Of a stretch of DNA of 64,000 nucleotides, positions 1 through 11,472 are shown piece by piece (within the stretch, counting starts at the first letter, position 1; each line of letters opens with the position of its first letter). This DNA is from Hydra vulgaris (lineage: Eukaryota; Cnidaria; Hydrozoa; Anthoathecata; Hydridae). Made by a program: the position numbers and the translations under genes. Under the pieces are notes generated by a model. The model worked only from the letters and a program-made list of their open reading frames with translations. It ran no database searches and was not told where the DNA came from. Location: positions 2,728,501 to 2,792,500 of the forward strand of contig NC_088934.1 of the NCBI RefSeq assembly GCF_038396675.1, in the 5' to 3' direction.

Positions 1-1097
1 GGGTAAAAAAGATGTTAAATCATAGTTAAACAATGTGTCCAGGGGCAACTTTCTAATTTAGAAAAATGTATTTTTTCTGACATTTTTCTTTTTATGTTTT
101 GTAAATTATTAATGTACAAAATAATTATTTTCTGACACTTTGTTTTCACTTAGTACATGTGTACAATCTATTTTTTTCTTAAGTGTCCGGAGTTTTACCC
201 AACTTTACCGAAAAGGATAAGATGTGTTAAAGCAAAAAAATTACTGGATACTATAAAGCATCCTTTTTAACAAATGTGGCAAATATAGATTTTCTTGGTT
301 AAGGTAACGACGATAAAAAACTTTTTCCAGTAACCACAAAGTCCATATGATCTAGATTATTGTACTTTTTTGAAGTATCAATTTTGGAAGGTAATAGAAA
401 AAGTTTACTGGTAAACAGAAGCTTATTTTCTATTTTCAATATGATCTCTAGAACAAATTGCTATCAAATTTTCCCTCATGAACTAATAAAACTATCGTTA
501 CAAATGGAACTTTAAATATAGAAATTTCCTAAAGCCTCCCAGAAGCACTGCAGCCGTAAATAGAACAATTAACAGCAGGAATCAGAAGTATTGGATGAAG
601 AACATGCAATTATAAAGAGCTGTTCGTAGATAAACAATAAATACTAAAAAATTTTGTGCACTCTGTAGCTGACTGGACACTAAAAAAGAGCAATCAAGTA
701 GTTGATAAAAGAAATACCGTAAGTGGCCAGGCTATCTATTTCTATATTTCTATTGGCGATATTATTTTCCATGTAATTTAACAGCAAATTTATAATGTTG
801 TCAGAGGTGGCCGAAAAAATTGCACGAGGGCGGCAAAAAAGCTACAGCCATCTCTACCAGGTGTAATTCTCCACGAATAGCCACAACAGTAATGATATTC
901 AAATGTTTCTATTTTTTAAATGATTCTTAAAGGTAGAATACTTTTTAAAAAAAGTAAACTTACTTTTTAAAACTTTTTAAATGTTCAATTCTCCTAAAGT
1001 GAATTCTTACTGAAGTAATTTTCCTTAACGATTGTGCCTCTCCGCATCAAAACCCGTGTCGTGACAACTAAATATTCGAAACCTGTGACCCTGACAA

Positions 1098-1185
1098 CTT
1101 AACACGCAAGTAAACACACAACTGAACACACGAGTGAATAAAAAAGTGAACACACAGCTGAACACACGAATGAATATACAAAATA
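1098..1185. repeat. Imperfect short tandem repeat
   Basis: Variants of a roughly 12-15 base unit containing AACACAC followed by a short GA/CTG segment recur about five times with irregular spacing. Old, diverged tandem duplication; no function visible. Confidence 0.5.
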
Positions 1186-1576
1186 GTACACATTTTTGCT
1201 ATTTAAGTTGCTTTAACATACTTTTTTTTGTCTATTTTTAAGCTACCACAAAGTAGCCATTTATAATTTATAACTTCACTAAAACATTTAACATTAATAA
1301 ATCTCAATTTTCCAACTAATGGTACAAATATTAATTGAATTGGGAAAGTAGAGGGGGGGGGGGAGAGAGATACCATACCTCCTTCGCGCTGGCCTTAATT
1401 AGAATATTCATTTCTTTTCTGTTTGTTAAACATTATACTCTTTGACTTCTCGACTAGTTAAAATAACTTAATTTATATAAATAATTTTATATAAATTATT
1501 TGAAAATTGGTTTATATACAAAAATAAAGAAACAATGCTGTAATTATGTAGCTTTACTACATATTTCTTAACTTAT

Positions 1577-1975
1577 ACGCCCCCCTCCCCGAAAAAAATC
1601 CCCGTGAAAATAATTTCCCCCAAAAAAATCCCCCGAAAAAAAAATCCCCAAGTAAAAATCCTCTTAAAAAAAAATTCAATTTTTTTAAATAATTTTGTGA
1701 AATTGATAGGTTGCATGCCCAAACCAAACCCTCAGTCAGTATAGCGGCACTCCTTGCATGTTCTACCTATTTATCAGTCAATTGAAAAATGAAGGATTAA
1801 GGTATTGCTTGTAGCATATTATGCATGTATGAAATATTTATACTATAAATTACTTTTATATTGATATATTGTTTATTTTATGCGTTATAAAAAAAATTCT
1901 GGGGATTTTTGCGAGGGGGTTTTTTTTCTCGAGGGATTATTTCTGGGGAATCTTTTTCAGGGGGAGTTTTTCTGC
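1577..1975. repeat. Fold-back element with C-tract and G-tract arms
   Basis: The left part (1577-1675) is a series of C4-C6 blocks separated by GAAAAAAAT-like spacers. The right part (about 1895-1975) is the complementary series of G4-G5 blocks separated by T-runs. The two sides are imperfect inverted repeats around an AT-rich centre, so the unit could fold into one hairpin about 400 bases long. It resembles a non-autonomous fold-back element; no target duplication was identified. Confidence 0.5.
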
Positions 1976-2455
1976 TACCTTTTTTCATAATAAATAGACT
2001 AATACGATACGTGTACCTGCCGTGGTAAAATTAAAAAATTCATGATTTTATCAAAAAAAGTATTTTAAAAACAAACAAGGGGAAAAAAAGATTATTTATG
2101 CTATGTGACACAAATTTGAACGCCCGAACATATTAGAAATTTAAGAAAATAAATTCTTTTTTTAAATTGTTATAAATATACAATGTTTTGTCTGTAATTC
2201 ATAAACCGACTCAGGTAAATAGAACTACTGCAACAGCAATAAATAATAATTTTATTACAATTACTTAGAAACATCATTTGGGGCAGAAGTATTTAAGACT
2301 GATATTAGTGATTGTTTCCCAATATACATTAACATCAAATATATAAAAGTTATTCCAAATAATCAACTCATAATTTAAATTTAAATAAAAGAAACTTTAA
2401 CTTTTAGTAAAAACATTATAAAAACAGGAAAAAATTATATAATTATATAATTAGT

Positions 2456-2645
2456 GCGGCCGTGGCGCAGTGGTTAGAGCGCTTGCTTATTAAGCAGGAG
2501 ATCCAGGTTCGAAACGAGCTCTGGACAAATTTTCGCGTCACGGTAAGGAAGGAGGCGTGAACTTCCTGGTTAAATGCACTTCCGCGGTGCTCTGTGACAA
2601 GACCGTTAGGACTTCTTGGGGCACCTAAAATAAAAATTAAAAAAA
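2456..2645 (+). mobile_element. tRNA-derived SINE (family 1, copy 1)
   Basis: A tRNA-like head carries an A-box-like GTGGCGCAGTGG and a B-box-like GGTTCGAAACG. It is followed by a body (AAGGAGGCGTGAACTTCC, later GCGGTGCTCTGTGACAAG) and an A-rich tail ending about 2660. The same body occurs at 51556-51755 and, inverted, at 39630-39825, so this is a dispersed family. Transcription would be by RNA polymerase III from the internal promoter. It lies directly 5' of a LINE relic. Confidence 0.85.
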
Positions 2646-4695
2646 AAAATTAAAAAAAAAAAATATATAGAGAACTAGAGTGATGTTTATAAGAGTCAAA
2701 ATGCAAATAAAGCATGTAATTTATTTTTAAACAAATTTCAAGAGATTTTTAATGAAGCTTGTCCAAATGAAGTATTAAAAATAAAAACATGAACACTTGC
2801 TAATCCACTTATAAAATGATTAGATCAAACCAAAACTGTATAATAAGTTTCCTAAAAATAAAAGCACAACTAATGAAAAAAATTATAAAACATATAAATA
2901 CTTTTATATTGATCTTCTAAAAAAAAACTTTAAAAAATTATTGCAGTACATTATTACAATTTACTAAATGTAAACTTGATTCTAAAAAAACGTGGGCTGT
3001 AATCATATCAATGATTACGAAAAAATAAAAATAAAACTTCTTCGCTATCAAAATGAATCAATATAAATAATAATGATATTAAAGTCCTAAAGAAATATTT
3101 AAAAAGTTTAACATATATTTATATATAAATAATGGACCTGATTCAGCTAACAAAGTTATACCACCTTCTAATTCTGATAAAACCTGATAAAAAATTCTGA
3201 TCTAACATCGTTAAATGACAAAACCTTATATGATTTTGACTTGACATTAAAAAAATTTGAAATGGCTTTTTCTTAAAAAAACAACAACAAATCATCAGGA
3301 TTTGAAGATATCCAGTGATATACTAATTTCAAATAAGAAAAAGCATTAGTAGATCATTGTTCTATATAGTCACGCTTTTCTTGGACCAAGGAATATTTCC
3401 TGATGTAATTCCAATTTATAAATTAAATTATGATCATTCAAATGTTTCCTACCACAGGCCTATATGATTGCTTTCTAAAATTTCAAAGGCATTCGAACAT
3501 GAAATTTATAATAGAATCTTTGAGCTTTTACAAAAAACAATTTTTTTATCTAAAACAATTTGGATTGCAGAAAAATCATTTTACTGAACATGCAATTATT
3601 GAATTAGTTTATCAAATAAGTAATGGGTTTTATAATATTAATTAATGAAAACAAATTTATCTTAGGTATATTTATTGACCTAATTAAAGCTTTTGACACC
3701 GTTGATCACTGCATCTTGCTAAAAGAGTTAAAGTATTTTGAGGTAATTAATTAGGACTACAATTGGATTAAAAGTTACCTTACTGATAGAAAACAATATA
3801 TCCAAAACAAGGTATACGGAATATTTAAAATCGAGTGTGGAGTACCACTAGAATCAATACTAGAGCCTCTCTCATTCTTAGTTTATATAAACAACTTAAG
3901 TAATGCATCAGTCAAATTAAACCCAATTATTTTTGCAGATGGTACAAATCTCTTTCTATCCAACCATAGTATCAAGTTACTTTATGCGGACATAAACGTG
4001 GAATTAAATATGATATATGATTTGTTTACAGCAAATAAACTCTCATTAAACGTTAAAAAAAAACAAAGTATATATTATTTCATAAAAAGTTGCAAGAAGT
4101 AAACTTTCCCCTCAAATTACAAGATCTATTTTTAAATAATAAAGAAATAAAAAAGGAAGACTATAAATTTCTTAGGATTACTTGTTGACAAGCATTTGTG
4201 TTAGCATATTTATTTTTTTATGCTTAATTATTACAATCAAAAGTTAGTTAAACCATTGGTATGATGTACAGAGTTCGTTCTAATGTTAATATACTATGTC
4301 TTGAACTAATATACTTCTCTTTAATTCATTGTTTAACTAATTTATGCCAATTTATGCCAATTTGTGCCAATATTACATGGAGTAGTACAACAAAACTTAA
4401 AAAAGTTCTTAGTGTTCAAAAATATGCGCTTATAATTATATACGGGAAAAAACGAGGGGAGCACACAAAATCCTTAACGAGAGACATGAAAACGATGAAT
4501 GTCTATGAAAGAAATATTTATCAACACCTAATTTTCATGCATAGATATACAAATAACCTCAGTACTGCAAATTTTATTATTATGTTTGAAAAAAATATAA
4601 ATGAAAAGTATTTCCTTAGAACAAATCAATCAAATCTCTCTAACTTGTTTAAGAAATTAAATAAATACACAGAATTTTCAATAGCATTTCGCGAA

Positions 4696-4747
4696 AATAA
4701 TTCCATATCTTAAGTCCTCGATGAAGGACCTAAGATATGGAATTATT
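4696..4747. repeat. Near-perfect inverted repeat in the LINE C-terminal region
   Basis: Arms of 22 bases (4696-4717 and 4726-4747) pair with one mismatch around an 8-base loop. The right arm encodes the conserved G-P-K-I-W-N-Y segment of the LINE; the left arm is an inverted copy of it. See the comparable case at 22874-22920. Confidence 0.85.
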
Positions 4748-5043
4748 TAAAAAAAAAAAAAAAAACGCTAAAAATGAGTTTAAAAACTCATCTTTCAAGC
4801 AAAAAAACATTTTTAATTCTGAGGATTAATGACTCCGATGAATTTTTTCTAAATAGTTTTACTTTTTATTCGCTGAAGGAAGTAATTGTACACTTAATCT
4901 TGTAGTTAGTTATGTATTGGTTTATATATTGTAAACCTTTGAGTATTTAAGTTGGAAATTTTACATCTTATAATACCTTCAGTTTATATGAACTTTTTGA
5001 CGATATTTTTTTTTTTAAAGTCTTTATGAAAAAGATTGAGGTA

Positions 5044-5064
5044 GTAAATCAAATCAAATCAAAT
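5044..5064 (+). repeat. AAATC short tandem repeat, probable LINE tail
   Basis: About four units of AAATC follow the end of the LINE relic. Position and composition fit the 3' tail of a non-LTR element of CR1/L2 type. Confidence 0.6.
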
Positions 5065-5154
5065 ATATTTCGAAATAAATTATAACATTTTAAGGAAATT
5101 TACAATAGTACAAGTACTAATATAAAGTAAATACCTGAATATACAACATAACAT

Positions 5155-5350
5155 TATAGTCAATGATGAAAATAGTAAAAACAACTGATGTCAATAATAC
5201 TAATTATGATAATAATGATAATAATAACAATAATAATAATAGTAATAATAGTAACAAAATGATAACAATTATAATAAAAGGAGAATTTCATAAATAAGGA
5301 CAATGACAACAGCAACAAAAATTTAGTAAATAATGACAGCGGCAACAAAG
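5155..5350. repeat. AAT/GAT-rich simple sequence
   Basis: Imperfect trinucleotide repeat (AAT, GAT, AAC variants). The reading frame on the minus strand through it encodes only Ile, Ser, Tyr, Phe and Leu runs and is judged not to be a gene. Confidence 0.8.
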
Positions 5351-5534
5351 ATTTAGTTCGAAGTAGAGAATGATTGAATGAAAAGAGATGAATAAATAGA
5401 TAGATAAATAAAGAATGCCAAAATATTGGTACTTTTATTAATAATATTAGAATGAAAAAAGTTTAAAAATGGCAGATAGAAAACCAAAATTTCAAAACGT
5501 TAAAAATATCAAATAAAAAACTGAAGGATCACGA

Positions 5535-5657
<123 letters not shown>

Positions 5658-5715
5658 AGAATTCCAATATTAATTATTGTTAGAATTATTCAATGAAAAT
5701 ATTGAAAGAAGATTT

Positions 5716-5755
5716 CAAAGAAGATATTGGTATTGCATCACCGATATCTTCTTTG
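5716..5755. repeat. Short inverted repeat
   Basis: Arms of 16 bases (5716-5731, 5740-5755; one mismatch) around an 8-base loop. No T-run or gene end next to it gives it a role. Confidence 0.7.
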
Positions 5756-5965
5756 CGGTTTGTTTTTTAAATTGTCTTATATATTTATATTTTTCGTGTA
5801 ACTCTTATGTAACTTATTTTATTAAACAACAAAATACTACGACAAAATAATATTACAAAAAATAACAAAAAAATAACAAAAAAAAAAAAGCATAATTAAA
5901 TATAGCTCTTAAAGGTTGTCTCGATTTCCATATGACTTGTTGCCGTTTGACGTCAGAGCAAACGT

Positions 5966-5966
5966 A

Positions 5967-5999
<33 letters not shown>
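5966..5999 (-). repeat. (ATT)n tract, tail of the minus-strand LINE
   Basis: About eleven ATT units lie immediately beyond the 3' end of the minus-strand LINE at 6005-8160. Read on that strand this is an (AAT)n tail, typical of LINE families that end in a microsatellite rather than poly(A). Confidence 0.75.
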
Positions 6000-6641
6000 T
6001 TATTAAACACCCTCTGTAAATGTGTTTACAAGGTAAAAATACATAAAAATAGTTTAAGATATATAAAGAGAGAATAAAGTATATCACTTGGGAATGTTTT
6101 CTTCAAGAGTATTTTTAAAAATTGTTCGCTGTTGCTTTGCATTCCAACATTGAATTGCCTGGACTAAAATTTGATAAGTATCTTCAGGAATTATATTTTC
6201 TGAAATATTAATTTTCACTTTCTTTTTATCCTGAATTAAGTTTTTCATATTTATTTTATGGATCTTACATAATTCCTTTATATCATCTAAAAATGAATAT
6301 TTTAATGAACAATAGTTAAGCTGAGAATTGATGATTTCAAAAGTTACTTTATTATTTAATAGACGGATAAATAGGATAAATAAAAAATGACTTAACTGCA
6401 TTTCTTCCAAGTTTATTAAGTCTTTGCATTGTTGACTCACTATTTTCACAGAGTTCCAGACCATGCGTTAGGGTCGGAACTGCTAAAGATGTATATAACT
6501 GAATAATTGAAGATGGATGTACAAACCGGATACCATATTGAATCAGAGTTTGCACTATTGTTTGGAAATTTGATACTCTATTGTTAATATTTGTTCTATT
6601 GAGTGAGGCAAAAATAGATTTTTGTGTATCCCAAATAAAGC

Positions 6642-7226
6642 CTAGATGATTAAGTTTTCATTTGGTATTATTTGATGGTCGTCTAGGGTTATCTTGCAAT
6701 TAGTTAATTGTCTTTTTCCCGAAAGCAACAGTTCCGTTTTGACAGCATTGAGCTTTATGCCGTTTAAGTTATTGTAAATATTACACGTTGTAATCAGCCT
6801 TTCAAGACCAGATAGAGTAGAGCTGAGAAGAATGATGTCGTCAGCATAAGCAACAACACCTGTGAAGTTTCCATGTATTGAAGTACCCACAACGTTATCA
6901 TTTTTTATAGTTTCGAGTAACTTTTCGGTGTATATGTTATATAGGTAGGGGGACAGAATGGATCCTTGTCTCACTCCTTGCTTAAGAGCAAATGAAACTG
7001 ATTTGGAACCTAGGTAAGAGACAGTTGCACTACTTTTGTGGTATAAAGAAGATATAGTGTTAACTATTTGGAAAGGTAAGTTTTTATCAAAGTAAAGTTT
7101 ATCAAAGAGAATGTCCCAGTTGCAGCTGTCAAAAGCTTTTTCAGCATCTAAAGAACATAAAGAAATAGGCGAATTATTGTTGTTGTAATGCTTAATTGTT
7201 TCGCTTATAACAAATTCAGCATGCAA
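6642..7226 (-). pseudogene. Reverse transcriptase core of the minus-strand LINE
   Basis: A 195-codon open stretch covers RT motifs from the A block (S-L-D-A-E-K-A-F-D, first catalytic Asp), through B (G-V-R-Q-G-S-I-L-S-P), to C (Y-A-D-D, second and third catalytic Asp), then the D block with N-G-I-K-L-N. All three catalytic aspartates are present, so the core is chemically intact, but it is frameshifted from both the upstream fingers region (7305-7700) and the downstream C-terminus (6084-6555). It would copy its own RNA by target-primed reverse transcription if whole. Confidence 0.85.
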
Positions 7227-7304
7227 GGTCGAATTCTTACTATTGAAACCAAATTGAAGGGGATGTGTTTCTTTTATCTCAGGACTGATGAGTAAAATTA
7301 GGTA

Positions 7305-7700
7305 TTATAAAAGTTTCGTAAATATTGGAATAATACTGATACCTCGGTAGTTATTTGGGTCGTTAAGTGATTTTTTATACGATTTGACAAGCGGTATAAT
7401 AGTTGAAGTTGACATAGACATAGGGGTCCATCCATGATTAATTGAAAAGTGAAAAAATTTTCTTATCCATTGCGTTAGTGCATCACACTGGGCATATTTT
7501 AAATGTTCTGCAGATATATTGAAATGATCTTGGCATTTATTCAATTTTAGGCAAGAAATAGCGACTTTTATATTTTCATCAGTAATAGCAATTTCATCAG
7601 GATTTTCACAAGGTGGAACTTGACGATAAATAGAACTATGATTTAACCTTTCAGTGTTTAATCGTTTTTCAAATATAGTAGCAAATTCTGCGGTAATCAA
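7305..7700 (-). pseudogene. LINE segment upstream of the RT core
   Basis: The open frame encodes the linker and fingers region before the RT palm, including the conserved K-L-N-K-C-Q-D-H stretch (the K-S-P-G-x-D equivalent) and N-N-Y-R-G-I-S-I-I-P. It continues, after frame correction, into the RT core at 6642-7226. Upstream coding goes on to about 8160 in broken form. Confidence 0.8.
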
Positions 7701-8160
7701 TTCTTTATCCTTTTTATTGTTTATAGCAAAAAGTTTTGGATTTGAATTCTTTTTTATACACTTAAAAACATTCCAAAAGTTTTTTGGGTTAGAGTTTTTT
7801 AGTTTTTCAATTTTTATGTATTGTTGATATAGTTTATTGTTTTGGGCTGCTTTGACGGCTTTGCGGAAATTCTTTCGAGCAAAGAGGTATCGATTAAAGA
7901 TAGAAGAGGTGGAGTCTTTTACGAATCCCGTTTCCCTCCATTTTTGAAAATAATGTGAAAGAATTTTTTTACTTCGAGTTAACTCGGGAGTCCACCAGGA
8001 TTTTGAATAATCAGATCGTTTTTTTGACTTTAGGTGTTCTCTTCTGTTAGTAATAATAGTATAGATTTGGTCAAGTTCATTTTCGAAATTACCAATAAGG
8101 TTAAGATTATTAAAATTTGTATTTAAGTGATCCTTATATAAGTTTATAAAGTCTAGATTA

Positions 8161-9211
8161 TTCCAGAGATATCTTGGAAATAGTTGGTTTAGACGTCTTT
8201 AACCGTGCAATGAGATCATCCGATCCTCTTATTAGTTCTACCTTCTTGGAATCCAGACGGACAAAGAAAGCTGTGCTCAAACTTCCAGAAAAAGTAAAGA
8301 GTTTTTTAATTTTAGAAGTGAATTTGTCTTCTTCTTGCCCCAGCCGTGTATACACATTTTATAAAAGTCTAATTTTATAAAAAAATTCTTTATGGCAAAA
8401 TACATACATACAAAGAAAAAAGACAATAAGGAATTAATAAAACTGACAGAACTAGAATCCTTAGACTTTTTCGGAACCAACAGAAATTATAAATTTATAA
8501 GATGAAATAATGAACGATTTAGAAGCTACAAATGAAGATTATTTGGAAGATGAAAACATTGACGTGTGAAATAAATATTGCAATATTAAAAGTAAAAATT
8601 GTGAAAAATTATTACCTTGAAGAAATTTTTTAAATATTCTCTTTTTAAAAATTAAAATAAGTTTGTAACCTTTTGTAGAAGTACTAGTGTCCTCTTAGGT
8701 ATTTATTATTCACAGTTTACTAATTAGGTCTATTTACTAATTAGGGTAATGGGTTATCTTTACAAATTACATGCTCCAACAAAACAATAAAATTAATAAT
8801 AAATAATATAATCAGTGGTGCGGCTAGTTGTTCGGATTTGTCCCCTAAAAAAACAATTATTAGGGCCCAACAAATCTTAAAAATTTTTTCTTCATTAAGC
8901 TTAACTTTAAGAAAAAAAAAAAAAAAAATCGAAATTTGTACTTTTATAAAAAACTCTTAAAATTGGGTCAAAACGCAGCGCCATCCGGGTGTTTGAACTA
9001 AATAAGTTAATAAATTGTTAGTTTAGATGACATAAAGATAAAAAAATTAAATAAAAGTTATTACTTTCTTCAAAACTATTTTTGGCCACCCATTTCTATA
9101 AAATTACGACATAGTGGCATCCTTGATTCAATCCCGGGTTTCGTCAAGCTTTTTAGCAAGAATAATAAAGTGCATGAACATTGCTTGGTTGCATTATGCA
9201 ACCAAACATTG
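8161..9211. other. Unassigned stretch
   Basis: Overlapping open stretches of about 65 codons occur on both strands at 8158-8480; I recognise none. The minus-strand one (8158-8355: M-Y-T-R-L-G..., V-R-L-D-S-K-K-V) has coding-like composition and could be a piece of a retroelement ORF1, but this is a guess. At 8818-8880 a GTGCGGCTAG...AGGGCCC patch resembles hAT termini. The rest is AT-rich, with an A-run at 8910-8928. Confidence 0.35.
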
Positions 9212-10149
9212 CACAGTGGGCCAGGTGGTGGACAAAAGTAAAAAAAATACATTTTCAAAATTACACTATTATATACAATTTTATAGCTTAAACATTCAAC
9301 TTTCTAAAACGTATATATTTTTATATAATTATCATGCCGTATGCTTCTAAGCTGTAGAACAAAAAGCTTCTTTTTTTTAAAAAAAATTTTTTTTTTTTGA
9401 ATTTGATAGTATTTTTTATGTTACTAATAAGCATGGAATAGACGTTAATTTTAAAACCTATCTTTTTATTTTATAATTTAATAAAATCAAATATTATCTT
9501 TCATATGAGCTACTACAACACTATTTTACACATAAGCCATGTTGAAAAAAATGATTTCAAATGACGGGGTATTTGATGTACTTTTTTAGTTAAAATTTCA
9601 CTTATATAGCCTTATATATAAGTGATATATAACTTTTGCGGTCAAAAGTGGTCCAGTAATTTGAAACTTGAAATACATTGTTCAATATAAAGATTATCAA
9701 TATAAATTTGATTTATAATCCGCGGATGTCCGCCTGGTCTCTATTAATGATTTTTACAAGTTACCCGTTGGGAAAAAGATAGCTTGTTGACACAAGGCGT
9801 GTTTAAAATGTCTAAAAGACGTATTACTACGTATTTTATTTGTCTTAGACGCGTCTTTTACCCATAAGTAGCGACCAGCTAGCTACTCGCTAGCTAGTTG
9901 CTAGCTCATCTCCCACCGGGTAAATGATGTATCCAATTTTATGAGGCAAAAACATTACATGTATTTAATTCTGAATGGTTATGTAATAATTGGGTCTCAG
10001 CAAAACTAGATTCGTGTTACACCCTTGTTTTATTAATTATACATCTTAAAATTTTTATAAAATTTAATTTATGAGATTTTGTAAACAAAATTTATATATA
10101 TTATATAGTTAAAACATGAAAAGAATTGATATTTATTCATATATATTAC

Positions 10150-10620
10150 AAGAAAACTTGAAGTTAATCCTAATATTTTGGATGCAATTGTAAATGGTAT
10201 AAACTTATCTGCAAATAATAACCTGTCTAATTTCATAATGCATCTTTAATTAAAATTCGTTTTGAAGATAAAAACAAACAATGGTTACAAAATAAACTAA
10301 TATCAGTTCTATTTGTAATTGATAATAAGAAAATTCTACTTACTGCTTCCATTGATTAAGAAAACTCTTCCTTTATCCAACTGCACTATCTAGCGGGCCC
10401 TTGGTGAATTTTGATACTCTAAGTAGTAAAACAAAGAAAAGAAGATTGGCGCCATTAGTTGCGTTATATTCATCTTAAGAACTATTGTTTGCATCAAGTT
10501 GTAGTTTGCGCTATAATGGTAAAGAAAATGAAGCCATAGCTGTTTTACAATTATCAGAATATACGAGTTTTGGTTCGAAAAATGATTTTAAATTAAAACT
10601 TTTATATTATTGTATACACA
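10150..10620 (+). pseudogene. Transib transposase N-terminal remnant
   Basis: The forward frame gives N-I-L-D-A-I-V-N-G-I-N, then I-R-F-E-D-K-N-K-Q-W-L-Q-N-K, V-I-D-N-K-K-I-L-L-T-A-S-I-D, and S-S-K-T-K-K-R-R-L-A-P-L-V, with E-L-L-F-A-S. The last part aligns with N-K-T-K-K-R-R-V-S-C-L-I...H-E-L-F-F-A-A at residues 107-130 of the intact Transib protein at 32436-34415. Stops interrupt it at about 10247, 10357 and 10475. The catalytic region is missing. A second, more decayed copy of the same segment lies inverted at 26700-26910. Confidence 0.65.
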
Positions 10621-10802
10621 AAAACGTTTAAGCTCAGGTTTCTTTTTATATTGATTGTGTAGTAGTTTCATGAAATATAAAATAGAGCATTGAAACTGCA
10701 TAAAAATACTTTAAATTAGTAATTGAGAATTTGTTGAATTTTTTAAATGCATAAAATAATTTTTAATCAAACTGCCACATTAATATTAGTCTAGTTATAA
10801 CC

Positions 10803-11150
10803 AAGGGTGGATCCAGACCACGTTGTAAAGGGGGACAATTTGAGGTTTTTTTTCAATTGGAGATTGGGGGATGCAGACGATCTAGTAAGGGGAGGGGGCG
10901 ATTTTCAGATTTAATGGTTTGTATGCGAGCAATTACACAGTTTTGAATTTTATTAAAATTATAATTTTATTAAGACAGCCTAACTATATTATTTCCGTTT
11001 TCAAATAACTTGCTGTGTTTAATATATAAACTTACAAGAATAAAAAATTTCAAAACATTCTACGGAGGAAAAGGGATGGAGGGGGGAGGAAGAAAGGGGA
11101 GGGAGGGGGGGGGAGAAGAATGCCCCCCCCCCCTATGGAACCGCCCTTGG
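10803..11150. mobile_element. MITE nested in Transib copy A (TTATAA target)
   Basis: Termini CCAAGGGTGGATCC and GGAACCGCCCTTGG are imperfect inverted repeats, flanked on both sides by TTATAA (10797-10802, 11151-11156). The related Transib copy at 25877-26915 lacks this insert and shows one TTATAA-like site at the corresponding place. The interior contains a purine-rich G tract (about 11070-11120) ending in a C9-C10 run. No coding. Termini of the form GGGCGGATCC resemble hAT ends, but a 6-base duplication is atypical for hAT. Confidence 0.75.
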
Positions 11151-11289
11151 TTATAATATTGGCGCTTTAAGAAAAGTTACTTAAGCTAGTAACTATGCAA
11201 AATGAACCATTGCCAGGCATTTCAGGTGTCACTATCAACCAAATAAAAAATCCACAGTACCACTTTATTTGTAGTATAAAAATTAATGT

Positions 11290-11472
11290 AATTATGTGGT
11301 AATAATGTTATAATTATGTGGTAATAATGTTATAATTATGTGGTAATAATGTTATAATTATGTGGTAATAATGTTATAATTATGTGGTAATAATGTTATA
11401 ATTATGTGGTAATAATGTTATAATTATGTGGTAATAATGTTATAATTATGTGGTAATAATGTTATAATTATG
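11290..11472. repeat. 22-bp minisatellite
   Basis: About eight head-to-tail, near-identical copies of a 22-base unit containing ATGTGGTAATAATGTTATA. The sister Transib copy at 25877-26915 has only a single degenerate equivalent, so the array expanded after the element inserted. Confidence 0.95.

Larger units (their letters stand above)
1..2455. other. AT-rich non-coding stretch
   Basis: I see no convincing coding sequence on either strand. Contents are short A/T runs, an imperfect repeat of an AACACACGAGTGAA-like unit at about 1098-1185, a G/GA tract near 1350-1370, and the fold-back element listed separately. A G/C-richer patch at 800-860 looks like a transposon end but could not be paired. 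Confidence 0.5.
2690..5065 (+). mobile_element. Decayed non-LTR retrotransposon (LINE)
   Basis: Reverse-transcriptase coding is readable across three frames with many stops and shifts. A pre-RT segment lies at about 2700-3100. Then come an S-G-F-E-D motif (about 3295), a degraded YRPISLL block (about 3450), F-G-L/TEHAIIELV (about 3555-3610), L-I-K-A-F-D-T-V-D-H (3675-3705), GVP..SIL (about 3838), FADGTNLFLS in place of the catalytic F-A-D-D (about 3930-3960), and N-K-L-S-L-N-V-K-K (about 4035). The post-RT C-terminal domain is open at 4261-4713. The copy ends in an AAATC-type short repeat at 5044-5064, as in LINEs with microsatellite tails. The same family recurs at 13.4-23.2 kb. It cannot encode an active enzyme. 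Confidence 0.85.
6005..8160 (-). mobile_element. Non-LTR retrotransposon, second type, lightly broken
   Basis: The reverse-transcriptase polyprotein reads on the minus strand from about 8160 to 6084. The upstream (post-endonuclease) segment includes S-W-W-T-P-E-L (about 7990) and N-P-K-N-F-W-N-V-F-K. The fingers region has N-N-Y-R-G-I-S-I (about 7340). Then follow LDAEKAFDSCNW (about 7140), GVRQGSILSPYLYNIY (about 6955) and the catalytic VAYADDIILLS (about 6830). A C-terminal domain runs to 6084. It needs two or three frame corrections, near 7270-7305 and 6470-6640. G-V-R-Q-G and Y-A-D-D set it apart from the G-V-P-Q-G / F-A-D-D family elsewhere in the window. 5'-truncated at about 8160. It is better preserved than the other LINEs here and probably younger. 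Confidence 0.85.

Noticed and set aside
2456..2645. Functional tRNA gene
   Set aside because: The head has A and B boxes, but the sequence continues into a repeated SINE body, and two other copies exist in the window.
5160..5348. 62-codon minus-strand frame
   Set aside because: Product of an AAT/GAT simple repeat.
8174..8380. 68-codon plus-strand frame overlapping minus-strand frames
   Set aside because: Cannot decide strand; no motif on either; kept only as a note.
11290..11472. CRISPR-like array
   Set aside because: Units are directly abutting 22-mers with no unique spacers; eukaryotic minisatellite in a transposon.
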